NCBI GenBank assembly: GCA_965247065.1
Contig: CBDFGN010000006.1
Location: 2,170,001 to 2,234,000, forward strand
Direction of reading: 5' to 3'
Length of the DNA: 64,000 nucleotides
Origin: CBDFGN01 sp965247065
GTDB taxonomy: Bacteria; Bacteroidota; Bacteroidia; Cytophagales; Cyclobacteriaceae
The position numbers and the translations under genes are program-made. The notes under the pieces were generated by a model that saw nothing but the letters and a program-made list of their open reading frames with translations, was not told the DNA's origin and searched no databases. Of this stretch, positions 34,719 to 44,356 are shown piece by piece (the first letter of the stretch is position 1; the number at the start of each line of letters is the position of its first letter).

Positions 34719-36383
34719 ATGGAAATACAAACCCTTACCTTCATAATTGTTGGAATAACCTTTGCAATCTACATAGCGATCGCCATCTGGACACGGGCAG
34801 GCTCCACTGACGAGTTCTACGTCGCCGGAGGGCAAGTTCCTCCTATAGCCAATGGCATGGCTACGGCAGCAGATTGGATGTCCGCCGCATCATTTATTTC
34901 GATGGCCGGCCTGATTTCCTTCATGGGCTACGACGGGGCCGTGTATTTAATGGGGTGGACCGGGGGGTACGTTCTACTGGCCCTGCTCTTGGCCCCTTAT
35001 CTCCGAAAATTTGGCAAGTTCACAGTACCCGACTTTATTGGCGACCGATATTACTCCCAAATCGCCCGCACGGTCGCAGTGGTCTGCGCCCTGTTCATAT
35101 CCTTCACATACGTTTCCGGGCAAATGCGAGGAGTCGGAGTAGTGTTCTCCAGGTTTCTCGAAGTACGGGTGGAGATTGGGGTCGGAATCGGAACGGTAAT
35201 CGTATTCTTTTATGCGGTCCTTGGTGGCATGAAGGGCATTACTTACACCCAGGTAGCCCAATATTGTGTGTTAATTTTCGCATTTATGGTACCGGCTATT
35301 TTTATCTCCATACTAATGACGGCTAATCCGATTCCGCAATTGGGTTTTGGTGGAACCCTGGCTGACGGAACTTATCTTTTAGACAAACTGGACGGCTTAC
35401 AGCAGGAGCTCGGGTTTAGCGCCTATACCTCAGGCACTAAAGGTACGATGGACGTTCTTTGTATCACTGCAGCTCTAATGGTCGGCACCGCCGGGCTACC
35501 CCACGTGATCGTGAGGTTCTTTACCGTGCCTAAGGTTCGACATGCCAGGCTATCAGCTGGTTACGCCCTGGTGTTTATCGCAATTCTCTACACCACGGCC
35601 CCAGCGGTGGCCGCCTTTGCTCGAACTAACCTTATTAATACAGTAAATGATAGGCAGTATTCGACCATGCCGTCCTGGTTTAAAAATTGGGAAACCACCG
35701 GGTTGATAAAATTCGAGGACAAAAACGGTGACGGCAGAATCAAGTACGTAGGCGATCTGGATCAGAACGAATTGACGATAGACCGCGACATAATGGTATT
35801 GGCCAATCCAGAGATTGCCCGGTTGCCCAACTGGGTAACTGCCCTCGTCGCAGCCGGTGGATTAGCTGCAGCGTTGTCTACTGCAGCAGGTTTGCTACTG
35901 GTAATTTCCACGTCCATATCCCATGATCTTATTAAGAAACAGCTTAACCAATCTCTAAGCGACCGACAGGAGCTCATGGCGGCCAGGATATCGGCAGGAT
36001 TTGCTGTGGTGGTAGCCGGTTATTTTGGAATAAACCCTCCGGGTTTCGTTGCCCAGGTAGTGGCGTTTGCCTTCGGGTTGGCTGCATCATCATTCTTTCC
36101 GGCCATCATCCTGGGCATTTTCAGTAAAAGAATGAATAAGGAAGGAGCCGTTGCCGGCATGATCGTTGGCCTGTTGTTTACAAGTATCTATATCCTTCAC
36201 TTTAAGTTCTTCAATCCAGCTGCAAACATACCCGAAAACTGGTTTTTGGGAATTTCACCTGAGGGAATAGGAACCATAGGTATGTCTATGAACTTCCTGG
36301 TTTCATTGATCATCTCCCGATTCTATCCAGCCCCTCCGGAAAAGGTCAAAGCCATGGTCGAAGATATCCGTCATCCTTCATAA
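34719..36383 (+). CDS. sodium:solute symporter, ActP-like (acetate/monocarboxylate)
   Basis: The 554-residue symporter of the SSS family has about 13 membrane helices. Signatures include DEFYVAGGQVPPIANGMATA, ADWMSAASFISMAGL, SFTYVSGQMRGVGVVFSRFL and GTAGLPHVIVRFFTVP, all characteristic of acetate-type permeases. A soluble insert (about 310-360: FKNWETTGLIKFEDKNGDGR) is common in the VC_2705-like subfamily that pairs with DUF4212. It would take up acetate or a related short acid with sodium. Downstream lie broken genes. Confidence 0.93.
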   Translation: MEIQTLTFIIVGITFAIYIAIAIWTRAGSTDEFYVAGGQVPPIANGMATAADWMSAASFISMAGLISFMGYDGAVYLMGWTGGYVLLALLLAPYLRKFGKFTVPDFIGDRYYSQIARTVAVVCALFISFTYVSGQMRGVGVVFSRFLEVRVEIGVGIGTVIVFFYAVLGGMKGITYTQVAQYCVLIFAFMVPAIFISILMTANPIPQLGFGGTLADGTYLLDKLDGLQQELGFSAYTSGTKGTMDVLCITAALMVGTAGLPHVIVRFFTVPKVRHARLSAGYALVFIAILYTTAPAVAAFARTNLINTVNDRQYSTMPSWFKNWETTGLIKFEDKNGDGRIKYVGDLDQNELTIDRDIMVLANPEIARLPNWVTALVAAGGLAAALSTAAGLLLVISTSISHDLIKKQLNQSLSDRQELMAARISAGFAVVVAGYFGINPPGFVAQVVAFAFGLAASSFFPAIILGIFSKRMNKEGAVAGMIVGLLFTSIYILHFKFFNPAANIPENWFLGISPEGIGTIGMSMNFLVSLIISRFYPAPPEKVKAMVEDIRHPS

Positions 36384-36405
36384 TCTAATTTACACAGATC
36401 ATCCT

Positions 36406-36573
36406 GTGAGAACTGATTCAGAATTAGTAAATGGAATAGTAGCAGGTAACAGTGGTTCATTCGAAAAATTCTATAAGAAGTATTTTGCTGCCCTTTGTCT
36501 GTTCGCCAATTCAAGAATAAGTGACCCTGAACTTTCGCGTGAGGTTGTTCAGGAGGTTTTTCTGACGGTCTGA
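36406..36573 (+). pseudogene. ECF sigma factor remnant (region 2 only)
   Basis: A GTG at 36406 opens 55 codons: MRTDSELVNGIVAG, FEKFYKKYFAALCLFANSRI and LSREVVQEVFLTV, then a stop. This is the start of RpoE-type sigma region 2, which in intact proteins runs on to region 4 after some 120 residues. Region 2 itself is cut at the point where the tryptophan-containing helix should follow, so no promoter recognition is possible. The broken end joins a beta-barrel remnant, suggesting an internal deletion in a former sigma operon. Confidence 0.75.
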
Positions 36574-36900
36574 AAAACAGAGATTGGGGAGCGCATGGGA
36601 CCTCAACCAAAAACTGGGGATGAATGTCGATCTGCTTACCTATCACGTCAACGAGGGTGAGACCTGGACCAATGAACTCAACCTCATGAATGGGCTAAAG
36701 TTGAATTTCGCTTATAAATTGAGTTCCAGGTTTGAAATGATAGGTGGCCCGGTGTATGTTATTGCCGTGTCTAAAATCACGGATGCCGAAGGGAACGTGA
36801 TTGGTGGCAGTTATGTGCCCTCCTGGACAGTTACTGACGGCGTCCACGGATCCACACGGGTGAGCGGCTATCTCGGAATCAACCTGGGGGGCTCCGATTT
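36574..36900 (+). pseudogene. beta-barrel protein C-terminal remnant
   Basis: The frame reads SAWDLNQKLGMNVDLLTYHV, LMNGLKLNFAYKLSSRFEM and STRVSGYLGINL, the alternating strands and aromatic ends of an outer-membrane barrel. There is no start codon with a signal peptide and nothing of its N-terminal part. The strand order implies it is the C-terminal third. It directly follows the sigma remnant, so a deletion probably removed the 3' end of the sigma gene and the 5' end of this one. Confidence 0.6.
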
Positions 36901-37069
36901 TAGACAATCCGATAATTATTCGTTGAGCTCCATGCTCTGTTGGTCGAATTGCCATGGCGGTTCGACCATTTTACTTGCAATCCCTTCTAATATGGTTTCT
37001 TTTGCCAAAGGATTGAAGTTTGACAAGATTTTGAATGCTATCAGTTTACCATAAAACCTGTAAGGAGCG

Positions 37070-39433
37070 GTGAGGAGGTTGTTGATATTATTAATTGCTA
37101 TGAGCTTTTGGAGCGTTCTCTCTAGGGCCCAAGAGAAGGTAACCCTGTCCGGGTACGTTCGAAGTGTAGAAGACGGGGAAGCCCTGATCGGGGCTTCGAT
37201 TTACTTTCCGGAATTGAGGTCGGGTACTACCAGTAATGCCTATGGCTTTTATTCAATTTCGGTACCAGCTGGTGCCTACGAGGTGATTTTCCGATATGTT
37301 GGGTACAACGAGGTGAGCGCAGAGTTAGAGTTGGTGTCGGATCGCACAAACAATATAGATTTGGTTGAGTTTGAGCTGAAATTGGAGGAAGTGATCATAC
37401 GGGGTGAGAGCGCCGAAATCAACGTCACCGGAATAGAGATGAGCACAAACCGACTAAATATTAAGACGGTTCAAAAGATGCCCGCATTGTTGGGAGAAGT
37501 AGACATCCTTGGAAGCATAAAGCTGCTGCCAGGAGTATCGACTGTTGGGGAAGGCACCAGGGGCTTCAATGTACGCGGAGGAGGTATTGATCAAAATCTG
37601 GTTCTGCTTGACGAGGCTCCGGTTTATAATTCGTCGCATCTTTTCGGTTTCTTTTCAGTTTTCAATCCAGATGCCATTAAGGACCTTAAGCTAATTAAGG
37701 GCGGGATTCCAGCCCGGTATGGAGGCCGCTTAAGCTCAATCTTGGACGTTCGGATGAAGGAAGGGAACAAAAAGCGACTAGAGGCTTCAGGTGGTGTTGG
37801 TCTGATTTTTAGCCGTCTAACCGTTGAAGCTCCGCTAGCCAAGGATAAAGCATCCTTTGTGCTCGCCGCTCGCCGGTCCTACATCGACGTTTTGGCCAAG
37901 CCTTTTTTAAGCGACGACTTTTCCAATAGCGTATTCAATTTTTGGGACTTTACAGTTAAGACTAACGTAACCTTCAACCCGAACAACACACTGTTCTTGT
38001 CCGGCTATTTGGGCCGGGATAAGTTCAAGTTCGGGGACGATGCGGCTTTCAATTGGGGTAATGGCACGGCCACCATACGATGGAATCATTTGTTTCATGA
38101 CAGGCTATTCTCCAATATCACGCTCTTTTACAGCAATTACGATTACGAATTGAGCTTTGGCTCCGATCAGGACACCTTTGACTGGACATCCCGGATCATC
38201 AACTATAGCGGCAAGGCCGAATTCATTTATTATCCTAATCCCAACAATAACATAACCTTTGGAGGCCAGGTAGTCTTTTACGACTTCGAGCCGGCTGAAA
38301 CAATGGGTCAAAGCGCCGGCGAATCCCAGGAAATCAAATTAGATAATAAATATGCCTTGGAATCTGGTATATACATCGGTAACGAGCAAATAGTCAGCTC
38401 CAACTTGGCCCTGGATTACGGACTTCGGTACTCAATTTTCAACCTTCTGGGCCCCGGAACGGCGTATGAGTTTGACAATCCTGAACCAGGTACCCGAAGA
38501 TTGCCTATTTCAGACCAGAACTTTGAGCGGTGGGAGTCAATTAAAACCTATGGAACCCTTGAACCAAGATTCTCGGCTCGATACAAGATTGGTTCCAGCT
38601 CCGTAAAGGCAAGTTATAATCGCACCGCCCAGTACATACATTTGATCTCCAATTCAACGGGAGCCACTCCATTGGATGTATGGACACCCAGCACCAACAA
38701 CATCGCTCCTCAAAGAGCCCACCAAGTGGCCTTGGGTTATTTCAAAAACCTGCGGGAAAACACACTGGAAGCTTCCGCCGAAGTTTATTACAAGCTTATG
38801 GAGAATCAAATCGATTACATCGACGGAGCCGACCTTTTGATAAATGAGTTCCTGGAGGGAGAACTCTTAAGCGGGGATGGAAGGGCTTACGGCATTGAAT
38901 TAATGGTAAGGAAGAACTTCGGACGCTTAACAGGTTGGGCGGGTTATACGTTGGCGCGGACAGAAAGGAAAATTAATGGAATTAACGCAGGTGCGTGGTA
39001 CCCCAGCCGCTGGGATCAGACCCATAATCTGAACCTCGCTTCATTCTATGACCTGAATGATCGATGGAGTTTCTCGGCTAATTTTGTGTTCATCTCGGGA
39101 ACGCCCGCTACTTTTCCAACCAACCGAATCGAATTTCAGAGTTATGTAATCCCTCTTAACTATCAAGGATCCAGGAACAATTTCCGGATTCCCAGCACCC
39201 ATCGCCTGGACCTCTCAGCGCGGCTGGATGGCAAAAAGAAAGAGGGTAAAAGGTGGGAACATTATTGGGTCTTTTCGGTTTACAACGTTTACAACCGAAA
39301 GAATCCCTTCTCCATTTTCTTCCAGCAGGGTGGAATTAGACCCTTGGAGGGTATGCCAATCCAGACTCAGGCAGTCAAATTCTCGGTTGTTGGTAATTTC
39401 ATTCCTTCCGTGTCATACAACTTCAAATTCTAG
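37070..39433 (+). CDS. TonB-dependent outer-membrane receptor
   Basis: This 787-residue receptor starts at GTG 37070, chosen because aaggagcg lies just before it. It has a signal peptide ending SRA-QEK (about residue 21) and a carboxypeptidase-regulatory-like domain (about 22-105: LSGYVRSVEDGEALIGASI, YGFYSISVPAGAYEV). The plug (about 115-230) holds FNVRGGGIDQNLVLLDEAPV and GGRLSSILDVRMKEGN, and the barrel ends SVSYNFKF. It is co-transcribed with a DUF4249 lipoprotein 3 bp downstream, a common Bacteroidota pair of unknown ligand. Confidence 0.92.
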   Translation: MRRLLILLIAMSFWSVLSRAQEKVTLSGYVRSVEDGEALIGASIYFPELRSGTTSNAYGFYSISVPAGAYEVIFRYVGYNEVSAELELVSDRTNNIDLVEFELKLEEVIIRGESAEINVTGIEMSTNRLNIKTVQKMPALLGEVDILGSIKLLPGVSTVGEGTRGFNVRGGGIDQNLVLLDEAPVYNSSHLFGFFSVFNPDAIKDLKLIKGGIPARYGGRLSSILDVRMKEGNKKRLEASGGVGLIFSRLTVEAPLAKDKASFVLAARRSYIDVLAKPFLSDDFSNSVFNFWDFTVKTNVTFNPNNTLFLSGYLGRDKFKFGDDAAFNWGNGTATIRWNHLFHDRLFSNITLFYSNYDYELSFGSDQDTFDWTSRIINYSGKAEFIYYPNPNNNITFGGQVVFYDFEPAETMGQSAGESQEIKLDNKYALESGIYIGNEQIVSSNLALDYGLRYSIFNLLGPGTAYEFDNPEPGTRRLPISDQNFERWESIKTYGTLEPRFSARYKIGSSSVKASYNRTAQYIHLISNSTGATPLDVWTPSTNNIAPQRAHQVALGYFKNLRENTLEASAEVYYKLMENQIDYIDGADLLINEFLEGELLSGDGRAYGIELMVRKNFGRLTGWAGYTLARTERKINGINAGAWYPSRWDQTHNLNLASFYDLNDRWSFSANFVFISGTPATFPTNRIEFQSYVIPLNYQGSRNNFRIPSTHRLDLSARLDGKKKEGKRWEHYWVFSVYNVYNRKNPFSIFFQQGGIRPLEGMPIQTQAVKFSVVGNFIPSVSYNFKF

Positions 39434-39436
39434 CCA

Positions 39437-40354
39437 ATGCTGAGATTTTCAAGGTGGGTTCTCTTTGCACAAACAGCCTGGATACTTGGCTGCGAGGAGG
39501 TCATTGACTTGAAGCTTGAGCCTGGGCCCCCTCAATTGGCAGTGGACGGATGGCTGACCAATGAAGCGGGCGGCCAGCAAATCAGACTTACATTAACGGC
39601 GCCCTATTTCCAGAATGGCTTTGCATCCCCAGCCACGGGAGCGTCTGTGCTGGTAACCGACGATCTAAATAACCAATTCGTTTTCGAAGACCCGGGATCG
39701 GACGGAACCTATATTTGGGAACCCGATTCCACTGAGATTCTGGGCGAAATCGGAAGACAATACCTGCTGACAATAGGCTACAGTGGTTCCACCTACCAGG
39801 CTACGACCGAAATAAAGAGAGTACCTCAAATAGATTCGATTTATTATGAGTTCAGGGAGGAGGAGCTGGGCCAACCAGCCGGATACTACGCCGAGGTATA
39901 TGCCCGCGACTTGGCTGGAGACGGAGATACCTATTGGATCCGATCCTACAAAAACGGCACATTTTTGAACAAACCCCAAGAGATAAACATTGCCTATGAT
40001 GCTGCATTTAGCGCAGGAGGGAATTTTGATGGCAAAGTGTTCATCACTCCCATTCGCGAAGCCATCAATCGCTGGCCGGACAGCGGGGATGGCGCGGCGG
40101 ACGATGACCAAGTTCCACCCTATGCCCTGGGGGACTCCATATATGTAGAACTTTTTTCTATTACCGAGGACGCTTTCTACTTCTTGTCCGAGGCCCGAAT
40201 CCAAATGGACCGGCAAGGGGGGGTTGCGGAACTCTTTGCGCAGCCAATCGCTAATGTCACGACCAATGTGACAAATATTGACCCCAACGGGGAAGAAGCT
40301 GTTGGTTATTTCGCCGCATCAGCCGTTTCTTCGGAGAGTGTAGTAATTAAGTAG
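39437..40354 (+). CDS. DUF4249 lipoprotein, partner of the upstream receptor
   Basis: The 305-residue product has an N-terminal segment ending WILGCEEVIDL, in which the cysteine is the likely lipidation site. A DUF4249 body follows, starting PPQLAVDGWLTNEAGGQQIRL with GASVLVTDD, YLLTIGYSGSTYQATTEI and DTYWIRSYKNGTFL. The family is a surface or periplasmic lipoprotein that accompanies TonB-dependent receptors. The end, GYFAASAVSSESVVI, is the typical family C-terminus. It starts 3 bp after the receptor stop, so the two are translated together. Confidence 0.9.
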   Translation: MLRFSRWVLFAQTAWILGCEEVIDLKLEPGPPQLAVDGWLTNEAGGQQIRLTLTAPYFQNGFASPATGASVLVTDDLNNQFVFEDPGSDGTYIWEPDSTEILGEIGRQYLLTIGYSGSTYQATTEIKRVPQIDSIYYEFREEELGQPAGYYAEVYARDLAGDGDTYWIRSYKNGTFLNKPQEINIAYDAAFSAGGNFDGKVFITPIREAINRWPDSGDGAADDDQVPPYALGDSIYVELFSITEDAFYFLSEARIQMDRQGGVAELFAQPIANVTTNVTNIDPNGEEAVGYFAASAVSSESVVIK

Positions 40355-40444
40355 CCATAAAGCCGGGGCTTCAGTGATGAGTGTTTGATAGAGTGTTTGC
40401 GGTTTGGTATTCCGTTTTTCGGTTTTCGGTTTACAGGTTCGGCC

Positions 40445-40687
40445 CTACTTCACTACACAAGCATTTCCGATCAAGTGTCCCTGGCTATCACGCAGATAAT
40501 CGGTCAAGTTGAAACTTCCTGCGCTTCTTATAATATAATCAGGTCTGCCCTCAATGATATCTGGGTTATTTATCCTTGAGATTGGCTCGATTAGTTTACG
40601 TGCTTTTATCATGGTCGATTTCAGTGGTTTAATCTCCCAAACGGTTTCGTGAAGGACAAGATTTATCGAAAGTTGATAAGTAGTCAC
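40445..40687 (-). CDS. possible small hypothetical protein
   Basis: The minus-strand frame starts at GTG 40687, or more credibly ATG 40612. It encodes about 55-80 residues (MIKARKLIEPISRINNPDII, then GRPDYIIRSAGSFNLTDYLR, ending GNACVVK). It resembles no family I know. The compositions and codon choices look protein-like. It sits alone in the 500 bp between a DUF4249 gene and an AraC regulator and could be a decayed gene end. Confidence 0.25.
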   Translation of the reverse strand: MTTYQLSINLVLHETVWEIKPLKSTMIKARKLIEPISRINNPDIIEGRPDYIIRSAGSFNLTDYLRDSQGHLIGNACVVK

Positions 40688-40857
40688 TAGTCAGCCGCCT
40701 TTAGTCGGCAGCCCAGGGTTTTCCGGCTTTGTAGTCAATACTTTGTTCTCAATTCCCCTATTTTATCTATTATTGCTTTTTTTAAGACAAATTCTGGTCG
40801 AAGAGAATCCCTGACCCAGCTGGGCCGTATAATTAGTCTGACAGCCACTGCTTTCTC

Positions 40858-41799
40858 ATGATCATAAAAAGTTTCCACGACCACTATGAACAGGAGCACG
40901 ACTTGCAAGCGCCATGCAATTTAGAGTGGCTTGGGGATTCTGAACGGTCTAATATCATCACCTATAATCAACTAGGTTGTGCGGAAGAGCGAGTGGTAGA
41001 AGCTCCCTTGTCGCTGAAACTCACTATTTCTGGCAAAGAGTCTTTTGACCTGGGCCGCCGCAAAGTGGATGTAACCCCACAACACTACCTGCTCCTGAAT
41101 CAAGGGCAGCCCTATCGTAGTATTATGGGGGAGGGAGTAAACGGTCTAACCGAATCTTTATGCATTTTCATTAAACCGGAAACCGTTAACGATGTGTTTC
41201 GAACATTGGTTACTCCTGATGACCAACTGCTGGAACCCTCGGCTCCTGAAAATGGTCAGCCGGTAGTATTCTTCCAAAAGTTATACGATCACAATCCTTT
41301 GATTTCTCCTTTACTGCTCGGTATAAGAGAATCCATAAAAAGTGATGAATTGAACCATATTTTATTAGAGGAGTTTTATCACATCCTTTTGGAACGACTC
41401 CTTCTGGTTCACAGGAATGTGCTCGGGGAAATAGAGAAAATCCCGCTCGCCCGAAAGGCAAGTCGAGTAGAGATCTATCGAAGATTGACCTGGGCGCGGG
41501 ATTTTATTGATTCAGAATTCGAATCTGCTATTGGGCTAAGTCAGATTGCAGAATCAGCTTCCTTATCACCTCATCATTTTCTAAGGCTCTTTAAAGCAAC
41601 ATTTGGTATCACCCCTCACCAATATCTCGTCCGACGAAGACTCACCAAGGCCAGATGCCTGGTAACTAATACAGATTTACCCATATCCCAAGTGGTCCGA
41701 CAATTGGGTTTCGAAAGTTTGGGATCGTTCAGCTTGTTGTTCAAAAGACATTTTGGGTCTTCACCGCTGAATCTGCGGAAGGCGGAGATCAATTCCTAG
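40858..41799 (+). CDS. AraC-family transcriptional regulator
   Basis: The 313-residue protein has an N-terminal effector or cupin-like region (about 1-180) and a C-terminal double helix-turn-helix (about 212-308). In the latter, LSQIAESASLSPHHFLRLFK is the first recognition helix and ISQVVRQLGFESLGSFSLLF the second, followed by HFGSSPLNLR. It would bind direct repeats near a target promoter and respond to a small molecule. It is monocistronic, with no obvious target beside it. Confidence 0.9.
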   Translation: MIIKSFHDHYEQEHDLQAPCNLEWLGDSERSNIITYNQLGCAEERVVEAPLSLKLTISGKESFDLGRRKVDVTPQHYLLLNQGQPYRSIMGEGVNGLTESLCIFIKPETVNDVFRTLVTPDDQLLEPSAPENGQPVVFFQKLYDHNPLISPLLLGIRESIKSDELNHILLEEFYHILLERLLLVHRNVLGEIEKIPLARKASRVEIYRRLTWARDFIDSEFESAIGLSQIAESASLSPHHFLRLFKATFGITPHQYLVRRRLTKARCLVTNTDLPISQVVRQLGFESLGSFSLLFKRHFGSSPLNLRKAEINS

Positions 41800-41932
41800 G
41801 AGCTGGGTTTTAGATTGTTGTCCGTATTCATGGTTCAAAGCGAAATCAAAAGATACTAAAAGCAGGCCAAGATCACCTTAATAGCCTAAGAAAGGGCAGT
41901 TAAGATACCTATCAATTCCGATCCGGTGTCAT

Positions 41933-41958
41933 AAAAAAAGCCGGCTTCTGCCGGCTTT
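41933..41958 (-). terminator. rho-independent terminator of the LPP20-like pair
   Basis: A 9-bp perfect stem (aaagccggc at 41937-41945 with gccggcttt at 41950-41958) and 4-nt loop are followed on the minus strand by a run of T. It lies 32 bp after the stop of the gene at 41990. Confidence 0.85.
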
Positions 41959-41989
41959 CCAATGGTCTTATTACCCAATCAAACCATAA

Positions 41990-42577
41990 TCAACCACCCT
42001 CTCTTAGCCGTTCCATCTCCTTTTCATATTCCTTTTTGAACTTTTCATAGTCATAATCGATCTTTAACCGTTCATCGGTTGACAATCGCTCATTCATATT
42101 AGTCAGCATATCCTGACCTGAAAGTTCTATAGCTAAGTAGGATTTGTATCTTCCTTCTTTAGTAACAGTGTTCTCTTCACAAATGACCTTTGTTCCTGAT
42201 AACTCCTGGTTTATTACTTCGCGCGTCAAGCTTTCAAATCGTTCTTCAACTTCCTCGGCGTTGTTGAACTCCCGAGAATTAACATAGTTATCGATCACCG
42301 CCGTAATGGTTGTGCTAACCTTCGAGGCCAACTCGGCCTTAGCGTTGCTCATAGACTTTTTCTTGGCGGTCATCTGATCCATGCTCTCACCAATGGCGTT
42401 AGCCCGAAAGAACTTGTTATTGGAGAAATACTTATCTCCCGAACACAAGACTTCGATTTTCCTCTCGGTATCAGCTGACTTGACCTTGGAGCTTTTACAG
42501 CTATATCCAAAGACCGCCAGAGTAAAAATACCAAGTGCGTAAATGAATTTTGTGGGTGACATTGTATTGGTTTTCAT
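41990..42577 (-). CDS. lipoprotein, LPP20-like domain
   Basis: The 195-residue product has a lipobox (VFGYSCKSSK, cysteine at about 27) followed by a helical/beta LPP20-like region. That region includes VLCSGDKYFSNNKFFRANAIG, an alanine/lysine helix (KKSMSNAKAELASKV), INQELSGTKVICEEN and YLAIELSGQDML. The end is a charged coil (KFKKEYEKEMERLREGG). The same S/D-N-A-K-A-x-L motif recurs in the preceding gene, 43 bp upstream. The pair resembles LPP20-type outer-membrane lipoproteins whose role is undefined. They share a terminator. Confidence 0.75.
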   Translation of the reverse strand: MKTNTMSPTKFIYALGIFTLAVFGYSCKSSKVKSADTERKIEVLCSGDKYFSNNKFFRANAIGESMDQMTAKKKSMSNAKAELASKVSTTITAVIDNYVNSREFNNAEEVEERFESLTREVINQELSGTKVICEENTVTKEGRYKSYLAIELSGQDMLTNMNERLSTDERLKIDYDYEKFKKEYEKEMERLREGG

Positions 42578-42620
42578 TTGTTTAGTTTAATAGTTGCAAA
42601 TACTGTGCTAGTTTTTCAAG

Positions 42621-44015
42621 TCACAGAACTTCTGTAACCAAATAGGGTAAAATCTCCTTTTCCAGTTGCTCGACAGCGAGTTCATAAGCGTTTAACCCGG
42701 CTTTTTCATAAGTATCCTGACGTCCCTGAACCTTTAGCAGTTTGGAATTGTAGACCTCGGTTTTGCTCTTCAATTCGGTAATTGATATGCGGTAATTCAG
42801 GTTGGTAAGATGGAACCATTGATTGTCTGAATGAGGTGTGGTGTTCCCTTCAATTTGGATATGCAGATCAGCATCGGTACGTTCGGAGGTAAATACGAAC
42901 CCATGGTCGTTCAGAAAGCTTTTCATCTTGCTTTCCAGGAAGGTTGGGCTGATCTCGGCATCCAAATTCTTTTCCGACGTTGACACGAGGATCCTTGGGC
43001 TTTGAATGTTAACAGTGACCAAGGCACTCGGGGACCTAAAGTGTTTCACCAAGGCCAAAAGGAAGTCATCGGTAGTGCTCCTTCGGGCGTAATCCAGGAG
43101 GTCGACTTTTGTTATGATCTGCTGGTTAGGGACCTTTGACCGGATACGAGTCAGGTTGAAAACGGCCACCCCATTGGCATCGGTAGTTGCCTGGCCGTTT
43201 AGCTCTCCTTTGCCAATTGCGAAGACGGCACTCAAGGTCAAAGCCGAAATGGGCTTTGAAGTTCCAGCTTGAGCAGCCATGATCTCAATGGCCCGGTCTC
43301 CTTCATCAAGTCGCTCCAGAGAAATTTTCTGCTTGTCCGCCGTTGGCGTGATCTGGCTCAATAAACTTTGCAGGCGATGGTAGATCTCATTTCCAAGATA
43401 AATTTTACCCTCTCCGTAGAATACCTGGTTGTCCTCAGTAAGATATTCCTTTAGCCCAAACAACGCCTCTAGATAATTTGCTATTGCGGCGGAAATATCT
43501 CCATTTTTCTGCGCCTGAGCTGCCCTGGTAAATCCTTTCATTGCAAGATTTTTAGCGGTCTCCCGCTTCAGTTTCTCCCGGGCATAATACATGGATTTGT
43601 CCAAGCGATACATGACCCAATATACCTGGTCGTCTTCCCAGGAATCTACCAGTTCATACCCTTCAAGGTCATTTTGTACCGACGTAGTTATGTCTGACAC
43701 GTATTGCTCTTTGAATTCATCATCTTTCTCCAAAGAGGAGAGAAATGAGGTGGCGGAAATAGTAACGGTAATTTCAGATGCCAAATCCTCCAGAGCTAAC
43801 TTTTTGGCATTTGCCAGATGACTTGAACTCGACTTACGGGAAGTTCCGATCCCAACATAATACTCCGAGGATGCTGGCTTTGCTTGGGTCCACTGAGGCT
43901 GTGCTCTTTTGCTACTGGTGGGTACCGGAGAGCATTTCCAAAACAAGCTTGAAATAAAGATTAACAATATAATATGAGTGGTTCGAGGATCCATACTATA
44001 AATATTCGAGTTCAA
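42621..44015 (-). CDS. LPP20-family lipoprotein with added C-terminal domains
   Basis: This 464-residue protein has a signal segment ending LFWKCSPVP (lipidated cysteine at about 28). The LPP20 domain follows (about 50-155: YYVGIGTSRKSSSSHLANAK, KKLALEDLASEI, YWVMYRLDKSMYY), then a helical segment (about 160-220). Next is an Ig-like region with GELNGQATTDANGVAVFNL and an end domain (about 340-464) with the strand ISITELKSKTEVYNSK. It is probably anchored to the outer membrane. It is the first gene of a two-gene unit with the smaller LPP20-like lipoprotein. Confidence 0.8.
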   Translation of the reverse strand: MNSNIYSMDPRTTHIILLIFISSLFWKCSPVPTSSKRAQPQWTQAKPASSEYYVGIGTSRKSSSSHLANAKKLALEDLASEITVTISATSFLSSLEKDDEFKEQYVSDITTSVQNDLEGYELVDSWEDDQVYWVMYRLDKSMYYAREKLKRETAKNLAMKGFTRAAQAQKNGDISAAIANYLEALFGLKEYLTEDNQVFYGEGKIYLGNEIYHRLQSLLSQITPTADKQKISLERLDEGDRAIEIMAAQAGTSKPISALTLSAVFAIGKGELNGQATTDANGVAVFNLTRIRSKVPNQQIITKVDLLDYARRSTTDDFLLALVKHFRSPSALVTVNIQSPRILVSTSEKNLDAEISPTFLESKMKSFLNDHGFVFTSERTDADLHIQIEGNTTPHSDNQWFHLTNLNYRISITELKSKTEVYNSKLLKVQGRQDTYEKAGLNAYELAVEQLEKEILPYLVTEVL

Positions 44016-44356
44016 GATGCGTATCTACAGGTATCCAATGAAGTATACAAGCATGATGCCAAAGTGCTTTTGCAGCTAAGACTCTTTAATTTGGGGCTAC
44101 CCTTAATCAGTCCCCGAATTATTGATAGATTTTGACGGTCATACATTTAACAAAAATGAAGGTCAATTGTGAGCATCAACCACATTTTTGGAAATTATTG
44201 AGTTTTGATTCATTCTAGATACCCAATTTAAATCGCCATTAGCCCATTAAGAAGCTCGGGTAAGTGGTTTTGGCGGATAGTAATGTGATGCCTGCCTCGA
44301 GCACATTACCTCCGGTAAAATAGACTATATTAGACTCCCAAACGACATCAGCTCTA
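44016..44356. other. 341-bp intergenic region, nothing recognised
   Basis: This is the divergent spacer between the LPP20-like lipoprotein genes and the aldolase. No open frame, repeat or hairpin stands out. Confidence 0.5.
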
